A DNA stretch of 64,000 nt from Azolla caroliniana (taxonomy: Eukaryota > Polypodiophyta), in NCBI GenBank assembly GCA_043228905.1, contig JBHGNT010000014.1, forward strand, positions 4,340,001 through 4,404,000. Direction: 5' to 3'. The translations under genes and the position numbers were made by a program. Shown piece by piece: positions 9,113 to 17,671 of the stretch. Each line of letters starts with the position of its first letter. The stretch's first letter is position 1. The notes under the pieces were generated by a model. That model was not told the DNA's origin, searched no databases, and saw only the letters and a list, made by a program, of their open reading frames with translations.

Positions 9113-10830
9113 TCAATGATCATAAGGATAGGGAATAGTACTTTCAGGGTGTTCAGCCTTGTGCCGCTTTTTGAATGCTTTGATCCTTTTCCCCGCCACC
9201 GGTACTGCCATCCTTGTCCCGTCGAGCTCCGCGAAATGGTAGGTCCCATTGTCGTTGGCACTTGTCACCGCATAAGGCCCGAACAACCTTCTTGCAAACT
9301 TCCGCATTGCCCTGTGCTGGTTGTCAAGGTTGTTGTCATACACTAGAACCCAGTCGCCTTCCTCGATCTTCTTTGGTCTCAGTCGGTGAGTCCGGTCGAA
9401 CCGTCCTTTGTTCTTTACCCTCGCCACTCGTAGCTTCTCCGCAGCTCGGTCCACGTCCTCCGGTCTTCGCTCTAGTTGCCGAATCTGTGCCTCTAACAGC
9501 TCCTCCCGGTTCATCTCATCTTTCCAGTCCACCGTCGCCCATGAGGAGATTGTCTGCTCTGTTGGCATGATCGGCTTCTGCCCGTACATTAGCTCTGTCG
9601 GCATGAACCCGGTTACCGAACTGTGCGTAGTTCGGTCCGCCCACAACGCAGAGGGTAAGAGCCGCGGACAGTTCCCGACTTGGCCTCCACACGCCCATAC
9701 TAACGCTTTGATGATCAGCCCGTGTCCGCGTTCCACCTTCCTGTTAGCCTCCGGATTGTACGTTGTGGTGAGCGAGAGTTTAATCCCTAGCCGGTCAAAC
9801 AGCTCTTCCACCTCTTGCGCATCCAACTCCCTGTGGTCGGCCACGATCTTACCTACGCGCCCGTACCGGCATACCACTTCTTCGATCCGAAATCAGCACA
9901 CGGCCGTGGTCGTTTTGTTCTGCAACGCTAGGCCTTCCACCTGGTTCGTCAGGTCCTCCCGAGCCAGCACCAGATACCGCATCTGCCCTACCCCCATCGG
10001 CATCGTCACCAGATCCACCATCCACTTGAAGTGGACGGTCGTAGGGTAGGTCGGGTGAAGCTCGTCCCGATGTCGGACTATGGAGTGCACCTGACAGCTT
10101 TCGCAAGTCGTCACGAACCGATGCACATCCCGGTATAGTCCCGGCCACCAGTACTTCCCCTTTAGCTTCTCGAATGTGGCCCACGTCCCGCGGTGTCCGG
10201 CCCAGGGACTCTCATGGTATGACGTCAACAATTCTTCCTGTTCCTCTTTCTTCGCCACCACTCGGAGCGGGATGTCGTTTCTCTTCTTCGGGTGCTTCCA
10301 TAAGCTCTCGTCCCGTAGGAAGAATCGGTATGCTTTCTTCCGAATCCGGTTGGTCTCTTCCTTCGTCCACGCCGCATCCAGTGTCATTGTCTTTAGGAAC
10401 CCGCCGATCTGGAGCCACTCCCCATCGTACTTGCTCTCGTCGAATTCGTTAAGCGCTAGAGTGCTTCCCTTTCTTGTTGTTACATTAGCTGACCCGAAGA
10501 AGTCCTCGTCGACTTCTTCGTCATTCGAAACCATGCAGTCCTCATCGTTGAAACGCGCCCTTGAAAGCATATTGTCCATGGCGTTATCCTTTCCGAAGAT
10601 GTGTCATATCTCCATGTTCAGGGACTTGATGTACGCGATCCACCTGAGCATCGCCAGGTCCGGAGTCGCGGATCCGGAAACCATACCCAGAATCGGTAGG
10701 CAATCCGTCTCGATGATCACTTCCGTCCCGATCAGATAGTCCTTCTCGGCCTTGACTACCAAAACGATACCCCATAGCTCGCGCTTGATTTGGGCGTATC
10801 CTCGTTGTCGTGGAGAAAACCTTCCCTAGG
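9113..10830 (-). pseudogene. Ty3/Gypsy pol relic: RNase H end and integrase
   Basis: Reading leftward from about 10830 there is the end of RNase H (SPRQRGYAQIKREL, then IAYIKSLNMEI and a truncated DNML motif). The integrase zinc-binding module follows (HESPWAGHRGTW and CESCQVH), then the core (FKWMVDLV, IVADHREL, NPEANRKVERGH) and the C-terminal FGPY module. One frame runs through with two in-frame TGA stops (10604-10606 and 9893-9895) and no frameshift seen. The second catalytic Asp is kept (VADH) and the Glu sits in KVERGH. No chromodomain is visible. Style and wording match the Gag/protease of Gypsy B (20866-27590), so it is probably the same lineage, lying head to head with that element's LTR. 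Confidence 0.8.
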
Positions 10831-11445
10831 CGGAAACCGGGTATAACGTGCGTAAACCGGCCCTTACACGTGGGCACAAGTTTTGTTGTATAGTACATAG
10901 ATAGGTACAAGTCGGCTGAGGTGAAATCCTAGGTAGCACGCATTCATTAGGGAGAAAATCGAGGCGTATCCCTGGAATAAACATGATGTAATGGGTGGTA
11001 ACGGCCTCCCTCCTTGGGCTATAAAAGAGAGGGAGAGGTATTGTGAAGGAGGATATCGCATTTTGTGGAGGACGAAATGCTGCCGGACTGGAACTAAGCT
11101 CTTCTCCTCTATCTTCTCCATAGTCGTTTTGTGCAGGTTTTCAGGAGGCCGACTCTGCTCCGCGGAACGCTCAAGTGCTTCCGGCAGGGTCTCCATCTCG
11201 CGTTCTGTGTGTGTGCAGGCGTCGGAGCCTATCACTCGCCGGCTTGCCGGTTGTAACTCCTTGATCTATATATACATATACATTCGTTCTGTCTCCATTG
11301 TTCAGAGTTAGTTGCAACTCCTGTGAATCTCTGTGTTTGTGCGCGTGTGAAGTACATCGGTAGGTTCCTTCCCCTCTTCTCATTCGGTTATTTCTCGGTC
11401 CAAGGCCCCTGTGGTCCTGCCTCGTTCTCCACGCACGCGAGTAAC
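10831..11445 (+). repeat. Probable 5' LTR of Gypsy B, interrupted by Gypsy A
   Basis: This non-coding stretch has a TATA box (TATAAAAG, 11020-11027) and lies just upstream of the Gypsy B primer site once Gypsy A (TSD GTAAC) is removed; the LTR then ends at about 20847 (cgcggca). The left limit is uncertain because no second LTR is in the window for comparison, and the junction with the minus-strand Gypsy relic near 10830 is approximate. Confidence 0.5.
11020..11027 (+). promoter_or_regulatory. TATA box in presumed Gypsy B LTR
   Basis: gggctataaaagagaggg, a strong TATA match followed by a purine-rich leader, as in LTR promoters. No transcript evidence is available. Confidence 0.5.
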
Positions 11446-11902
11446 TGTTACCCGGACCCGGACAGTCAGTTTTACCGAACAAGTGGGAAAGCGTCGAAAA
11501 CAGAGTCGGTTCGGATCGACTGTTCGGATTAATGACTCAGCAGTAAACGAAGAGAACTAAGTTAGTTAGATAATTTTGTAAATCTTGATAGTAAGTAGGA
11601 ATAGTTCTTGATGAGAAAAGACCTTCGGTATACCTATAAAAGGGAACCGAAGGCATTGTAAGAAAGGTCGTTCTATTTAGTAATATAAGTTTAAGTTAGG
11701 GATATCTTGTACGAATTCTGTGTTTCTTTTATTGTCTATGATCTTAAGTGCAAGCTTCCTAATTTATAACTAAGTAACGATCACGGTAATTACCGATTAA
11801 TACAGTATAATTCCGTTCGTAAAACACAATTCCTTGTTAGAACGTTGAGTAGCGACGTTCACTCTTCTGTATCGGTAGTAGTTAGTACTTAGCCGATTAA
11901 CA
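11446..11902 (+). repeat. 5' LTR of Gypsy A (457 bp)
   Basis: TG..CA ends. A TATA box lies at 11634-11642 (CTATAAAAG). The sequence matches 20377-20833 base for base except at 11628. Confidence 0.95.
11634..11642 (+). promoter_or_regulatory. TATA box of Gypsy A LTR
   Basis: CTATAAAAG within tatacctataaaagggaacc, about 190 bp into the LTR and repeated in the 3' LTR. Transcription would start roughly 25-35 bp downstream. Confidence 0.65.
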
Positions 11903-11911
11903 CAGAAGAAT

Positions 11912-11929
11912 TTTGGCACGCCCGGTTAC
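11912..11929 (+). other. Probable primer binding site of Gypsy A
   Basis: tttggcacgcccggttac lies 9 bp after the LTR end. It has the same TTTGG..CCCG layout as the presumed Gypsy B site at 20850. The tRNA was not identified. Confidence 0.5.
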
Positions 11930-11961
11930 ATCTGCGATTCAGCAGAGAACAATTCGAATGG

Positions 11962-14900
11962 ATGTCGTATGAAGAGGAGGCACCGGTCAGTTGTAAGCGG
12001 CCTCGTACAAGGTCAGTTACGAAGGTAGTGCAGCAAGCGTTCATTGCGCAAGAACAGCCGGAATCAAGCACAAAGTGGTCGAAACTTCCTGACTTATCCG
12101 ATCAATTACCTTCAGACGAAAAACAGACGGAAGAGGTATCGTTTTACGACATTTGGGACGATATGCCTTATACTTATTCTAAGTTCCGGGAAGGAACAGA
12201 TGCGGAAGCACATGTTAGGGATTTCTTAACGACATGGGAGATTAACCATGGAGCTCAGCGATTGTCGGCAGATGCCGAAGATAAGTCAAAAATCGCTGAG
12301 TTCGTCTTATCATTAGACGGATATTCCGCTAATTGGTTTGCGCAGAACGGTCTTCAAGGATTTCCATCCTTTGAAGTATTAACTAGTAAATTTTTACAAT
12401 TATTTCATCAACAAATTCCGCAGAAGGATTTGATTGCGCAATTTTATGCGTTATATCAAGAAAAAAATGAAACAGTATCTCAGTTTGTGATACGATTTCA
12501 GAACTTACAGCTTCAGATTTCGAGGCCGATTCCGGATAAGGAATTAAAAGAAGTCTTTCTAGAAGCTGTAAAAGAACCATTAAGGACGACATTGAAAGTG
12601 TTCGATTTTCGAAATCAGACTATCGAACAAGTCATTGATAAAGCAATAGAAATGGGTCGACCACCGGTCAATGTTCAGAGTATGGACATGTCGGCATTAC
12701 ACCGTACATTACCAACAATGGAGGAGTTACAATTTCGACAAGCAGTTCAATGCACCACTTGTTTAAATACGGGGCATTCAGCAATTGATTGTACGTTAAG
12801 AACACATTGTACAATATGTCATTCAAAATTACATTCCGTAGAACAATGTGAATATAATCTGCTTAATAAGACTACGGCGTCAGTACGACAAATTTTTGCT
12901 GACAATGGTTACCAAAATAACACTAATCTGTTCAATGGTTATCAAAATAATAATTTTTCACAAAATCAGCAAAATGTACAACAGAATCCGGTTATACAGC
13001 CAAATCAGATCTTTTCACAACAAAATATGCAACCCACTCAAGTGACTCAAGCATATCAACCAGGTTTTGCTCAATCCAACCCACCATTCGTACAGAATCC
13101 GAATCAATATTTTCAACAAAATAATCAAAGTTTCCAACAAGGTAACCCACCATTTCAAGGGTTTCAACAGAACTGTCCGAATGTGCAACCGAATTCTACA
13201 TTTCAACCAAATCCGGCATTTCAACCGGGTAATATGACTTTTCAGCATAATACTCAAACTGTTCCACAAAATAATCAAATGTTTCAACAGAATAATTTTC
13301 AGCCAAATCAGGAGTTCGGGACACCACACAATATAGCACAACCAAATGATAATACTGAACAATTTAGGCAGAATCGGTATAAAAACAAGAGATTTTACAA
13401 ACCAAAAGCTACACGTCAATACCAACAAAACCCGAATGGTAATGAAGAGCAGCAATTTAATAACGGGCAATTTGCACATGGAGAGACTAGTGCAACATTT
13501 GTGCCCACTTGTTACATTTGTCGACAACTAGGCCATTATGCTAATCAATGTCCGGTTAAAGGAAAGGGTCCAGCAGTTAATATGGTAATACCGGAAGTTC
13601 AGCAAGTAACGACACGCAGCAAAAGCAAACAATCAGAGTGGGAAATTCAGGAAGAAGTTCGGAAGGCGGCAAAAGAATGGGTGGATGAAGCAAATCAAAG
13701 TAATGTGAATCGAATGTTACAAGACAATAACATTGACCAGGACATCGTTGTACAACAGTCATTGGGGAATAAGGAACAGGAAGAAACTTGGAAACTGTTG
13801 GCTGATTGCCAAGTGTCATTGCCACTTACGGGCTTACTTAAGTTAGTACCAAGGTTTACAGAAAAAGTGGCAGCATTAATTGCATATAAAGGTTCCGAAC
13901 AAATAGCAGTACACTACAATCAGCCAAGTAATAACCCTTCGATCATGGATGAACAGAATCCGTCGATTAAGGTAATACTTTACGGGCAAGAAATCGGAAA
14001 TGTGATTATAGATGGAGGCTCGGGTGTTAATGTGATTAACAAAACTACATGTGAAAAACTGGGAATCACGGAATGGGAAGCATGTCCGTTTTGGTCACGA
14101 ATGGCAGATACAAGTACGGTACGACCGATTGGTTTGCTTCGAGAACTGGATGTAATAATCGGGGGGCACAGTTTTCAGATTTCAGCAGTAATTTTACAGT
14201 TAGAAACACAGGGAGCATACCCCTTGTTATTAGGGAGACCATGGTTAAAGACAGCTAATATTAAACAAAATTGGAAACAAAATGTGCTAACATTTAGGAA
14301 AGGAAGAAATAAGGTCAGGATTCCGACGCACAACAAAGTGACAACAAGCAAACAGAGTTTACCTGTACATGCAGAAGCAGTTAATATGATGGAAGGATTG
14401 GACGAGGAAGAAGAAAGTCAGTATTTTGATGATAATCAAAAAATCATCCCTCTATTTGAGGTAGATATTTTGCAAGCATTAACACCATATGTAGACTCAC
14501 ACGAAGAAGTGCCAATCGATGAGCAAACAATGAAAGAAATACGAATGCAACAAGAAGCTACAGATAAGGAAATGAAGGTATCTCAGAGAGTGCAAGCCTC
14601 AGCATTAGAGGAGATCGATTTGGCAGGAGTAGAGGATGCTGAAAGAAAAACAGTCTTGATTGCTAGAGATTTGACGGTAAATGACAAACGGACATTAACA
14701 ACATTATTATTACAATATAAAGATGTTTTTGCATGGTCGTTTGACGATATGAAAGGTCTGGATCCCGCTTTTTGTCAACATCAAATCAATTTGCATAAAG
14801 ATGCAAAGCCAGTACAACAACGCAGGTACAGGTTGAATCCGAATTATGCTATCAAAGTAAAAGAAGAAATCGATAAACTCTTAAAAGTAGGATTTATTCG

Positions 14901-17454
14901 ACCCGTCAAAAAATCAACATGGCTGAGTCCGATAGTAGTAGTCCCGAAAAAGAATGGGAAAATTCGCGTATGTGTGGATTACAGAAAATTGAATGCAGCG
15001 ACAATTACGGATGCGTTTCCGTTGCCATTCACAGATGGGATATTAGATGCAGTAGCGGGACATGAAATTTATAGTTTCTTGGATGGGTTCAGTGGGTACA
15101 ACCAAGTACGGATGAATCCCGAAGATCAGGAAAAGACAGCTTTCGTCACAGAATGGGGTGTCTTTGTGGCAGTAGTCATGATGTTCGGTTTAAAAACAGC
15201 TCCAGCTACATTTCAGCGGGTAATACAGGAAATATTCGAGGAATATATTCCAGCTTTCATGCAGGTGTTTTTAGATGATTTTGCGGTATATAGTCGGAAA
15301 GCTGATCATTTTGAGCATTTACGGCTATGTTTAGAAAAATGTCGAAAAGGGCGTCTTAGTTTAAATCCAGCCAAATGCGCATTCGGAGTAATGAGTGGTA
15401 CATTACTTGGGCATATTGTCAGTCAAGAAGGGATTGCAGTGGACCCAGACAAAGTTAAAGCAATTATTGAGGCAACACCACCAACAAATGCTAAAGCTTT
15501 AAGTAGATTTTTGGGTCAAATTCGGTGGCACAGTAGAATGATGAGATATCTAGCAGACATTGCTATTCCGTTACACACAGCAGTACACAAAGTTCCTTTT
15601 ATATGGACAAGTATAGAACAAGATGCGTACGAATGTCTTAAGAAGATGCTGACGAAGGTTCCGGTAGTTCAACCACCGGACTGGAACAAACCATTTCATG
15701 TTTTCGTCGATGCGTCGGACATTGCCATAGGCAGTGCTTTAATGCAATTATCCGAACCAAACTGGTATAGGCCGGTATACTATGCCAGTAGGAAACTTTC
15801 GTCGGCCGAAAGAAACTATTCAACAACCGAAAGAGAAGCTTTGGGAATGATATATAGTGTGAACAAATTTCGACATTACCTTTTGGGTAAGAAATTTACA
15901 TTTCATGTGGATCATTCGGCTTTACTGTATCTAGTTTCCAAACAAGAATTGACAGGCAAGTTAGCCCGATGGACGTTATTGCTTCAAGAGTTTGAATTCG
16001 ACATTATACATCGACCAGGAGCACAGCACGCGATTGCTGACTATCTCAGTCGGCTTGAGTCTGGAGAAGAAGCGGTTGGGGTTAAAGATGATTTTCCAGA
16101 TACTCAATTATTTCGGGTTGAGGCAGTAAAAGCACATGAAGTGAATGAGGAAAAAGAGGATGAATGGATTTCCGAAATGACGATATTTCTATCAACAGGA
16201 ATTCCGGCCGAACACATGTCGACAGATGAAAGAAAAAGAATTGCAGTACGAAGTCGGAATTTTTGTTTATTTAATGACATGTTGTATCATAAAGGAGCGG
16301 ATGGAATATGGCGAAGGGCAGTACGAAAATTTGAAAAATCAGCCATATTAACAGAGTCACATTGTGGAATTGCTGGCGGTCATTACGCAGGAGAAGCAAC
16401 AACCAGAAAAATATGGAATAGCGGGTTATGGTGGCCAACGGTGATGAAAGATGCTAACGAATACTGTAAGAAATGCGATTTGTGTCAAAGAATGGGGCAA
16501 CCAACCGAAAAGGATCGAATGCCTTTTCAACCGGTTTTACCTCTTGAGCCATTTCAGAAATGGGGCTTAGATTTTGTTGGCCCATTCAAACCAGCAGCTG
16601 CAAGAACCGGTAATCGATATATCATAATTGCGACTGACTATTGCACAAAATGGGTTGAAGCAAAAGCTCTCAGGGACAATACAGCAGCATCCACAGCAAA
16701 ATTCTTGTATGAGGATATATGGTGTCGATTCGGTTGCCCAATAGAATTGGTAAGCGATCAAGGCACTCATTTTATTAACAAGTTAATTAACGAATTAACC
16801 AATTACTATGTCGTAGTTCATAAGAAAAGTACGCCTTACTATCCCCAAGCTAATGGATTGGCAGAATCGACAAATAAAACAATTCAAACAATTTTAAAGA
16901 AGATAGTAAATGAAAATCGTACTGATTGGGATCAAAAGTTAAATAGTGCATTATGGGCATATCGTACTTCGTACAAAACATCCATTAAATCAACACCTTT
17001 CCGAATGGCATTCGGACTCGAAGCCGTTATGCCGATCGAATTTCAAATTCCGACACTTCGTATCCAAGCAACGAATAAGTTAAATGAAATAGAATCGGAG
17101 CAGATACGCAAGGAGGCTTTATTAGTATTAGAAGAAGAACGGATTCAATCAATGTCAGCACTAGAACACAAGCAGAGACAAATCAAGGCATTCGTAAATC
17201 GACATCGAAGGAAATCGGAAGAGCAATTCGAAATTGGGAAACCGGTATTAGTATTCCAGACGAGAATGGGACTTATGCCTGGGAAACTCCGGTATAGATG
17301 GACAGGTCCAGTATGGATAATTAATAGTAAAAATGGTACGTACCAACTGGGATCATTAACCGGAGAGGTTTTACCAAAATGGGTAAATGGGTTTCGGCTT
17401 AAACCGTATTTGGGAGATATGCCGGTAAATCCGTTTATTCAAACGGAAGAGTAA
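11962..17454 (+). CDS. Gypsy A gag-pol polyprotein, intact (1830 aa)
   Basis: One frame holds Gag, protease, RT, RNase H and integrase in the Ty3/Gypsy order. Visible: Gag core about 60-250; a Cys/His cluster CTTCLNTGHSAIDC and CTIC..H..C (264-300); a Gln/Asn-rich segment (about 314-473); CCHC knuckle CYICRQLGHYANQC (517-530); protease IIDGGSGVNVI with Asp684; RT block VFLDDFAVYS with DD at 1105-1106; RNase H FVDASD (Asp1250) and TEREALGMIYS; integrase zinc module H..H, CKKCDLC (about 1467-1510); catalytic D1537 (LDFVG), D1599 (SDQGTHF), E1635 (GLAEST). There is no chromodomain after the C-terminal WTGP module, so it belongs with the non-chromovirus plant Gypsy elements (Tat/Athila side); the exact clade is unproven. 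The start is the first ATG after the primer site. All catalytic residues are present. Confidence 0.93.
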   Translation: MSYEEEAPVSCKRPRTRSVTKVVQQAFIAQEQPESSTKWSKLPDLSDQLPSDEKQTEEVSFYDIWDDMPYTYSKFREGTDAEAHVRDFLTTWEINHGAQRLSADAEDKSKIAEFVLSLDGYSANWFAQNGLQGFPSFEVLTSKFLQLFHQQIPQKDLIAQFYALYQEKNETVSQFVIRFQNLQLQISRPIPDKELKEVFLEAVKEPLRTTLKVFDFRNQTIEQVIDKAIEMGRPPVNVQSMDMSALHRTLPTMEELQFRQAVQCTTCLNTGHSAIDCTLRTHCTICHSKLHSVEQCEYNLLNKTTASVRQIFADNGYQNNTNLFNGYQNNNFSQNQQNVQQNPVIQPNQIFSQQNMQPTQVTQAYQPGFAQSNPPFVQNPNQYFQQNNQSFQQGNPPFQGFQQNCPNVQPNSTFQPNPAFQPGNMTFQHNTQTVPQNNQMFQQNNFQPNQEFGTPHNIAQPNDNTEQFRQNRYKNKRFYKPKATRQYQQNPNGNEEQQFNNGQFAHGETSATFVPTCYICRQLGHYANQCPVKGKGPAVNMVIPEVQQVTTRSKSKQSEWEIQEEVRKAAKEWVDEANQSNVNRMLQDNNIDQDIVVQQSLGNKEQEETWKLLADCQVSLPLTGLLKLVPRFTEKVAALIAYKGSEQIAVHYNQPSNNPSIMDEQNPSIKVILYGQEIGNVIIDGGSGVNVINKTTCEKLGITEWEACPFWSRMADTSTVRPIGLLRELDVIIGGHSFQISAVILQLETQGAYPLLLGRPWLKTANIKQNWKQNVLTFRKGRNKVRIPTHNKVTTSKQSLPVHAEAVNMMEGLDEEEESQYFDDNQKIIPLFEVDILQALTPYVDSHEEVPIDEQTMKEIRMQQEATDKEMKVSQRVQASALEEIDLAGVEDAERKTVLIARDLTVNDKRTLTTLLLQYKDVFAWSFDDMKGLDPAFCQHQINLHKDAKPVQQRRYRLNPNYAIKVKEEIDKLLKVGFIRPVKKSTWLSPIVVVPKKNGKIRVCVDYRKLNAATITDAFPLPFTDGILDAVAGHEIYSFLDGFSGYNQVRMNPEDQEKTAFVTEWGVFVAVVMMFGLKTAPATFQRVIQEIFEEYIPAFMQVFLDDFAVYSRKADHFEHLRLCLEKCRKGRLSLNPAKCAFGVMSGTLLGHIVSQEGIAVDPDKVKAIIEATPPTNAKALSRFLGQIRWHSRMMRYLADIAIPLHTAVHKVPFIWTSIEQDAYECLKKMLTKVPVVQPPDWNKPFHVFVDASDIAIGSALMQLSEPNWYRPVYYASRKLSSAERNYSTTEREALGMIYSVNKFRHYLLGKKFTFHVDHSALLYLVSKQELTGKLARWTLLLQEFEFDIIHRPGAQHAIADYLSRLESGEEAVGVKDDFPDTQLFRVEAVKAHEVNEEKEDEWISEMTIFLSTGIPAEHMSTDERKRIAVRSRNFCLFNDMLYHKGADGIWRRAVRKFEKSAILTESHCGIAGGHYAGEATTRKIWNSGLWWPTVMKDANEYCKKCDLCQRMGQPTEKDRMPFQPVLPLEPFQKWGLDFVGPFKPAAARTGNRYIIIATDYCTKWVEAKALRDNTAASTAKFLYEDIWCRFGCPIELVSDQGTHFINKLINELTNYYVVVHKKSTPYYPQANGLAESTNKTIQTILKKIVNENRTDWDQKLNSALWAYRTSYKTSIKSTPFRMAFGLEAVMPIEFQIPTLRIQATNKLNEIESEQIRKEALLVLEEERIQSMSALEHKQRQIKAFVNRHRRKSEEQFEIGKPVLVFQTRMGLMPGKLRYRWTGPVWIINSKNGTYQLGSLTGEVLPKWVNGFRLKPYLGDMPVNPFIQTEE

Positions 17455-17671
17455 AAACAAAAAAAAGAAAAAAAAAAAGAAAAAAAAAAACTAACTAACT
17501 CACTCAATAGTTCTTGTCAAATGCAGAAATACAATTTTGCCATAACAATATGAATCGACTATAAATAGAAAGAGGAATTGCATGATTATTAGTAAGGAGT
17601 ACAACCACTACACGTAGAGTGAATACTAATTAATTCCTACATTAATAGCAATTACTATTCTTTAAGTCATC
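17455..17671 (+). promoter_or_regulatory. A-rich pol-ORF3 spacer with possible splice acceptor
   Basis: A nearly pure A/G run (17455-17490) follows the pol stop at once. Further on, TACTAAT (17624-17630) is a textbook branch-point sequence, followed by AG dinucleotides at 17647-17648 and 17665-17666, just before the ORF3 ATG at 17672. This would suit a spliced subgenomic mRNA for ORF3; that is inference. The relative at 60419-60470 has a similar A-rich run after its pol. Confidence 0.4.
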
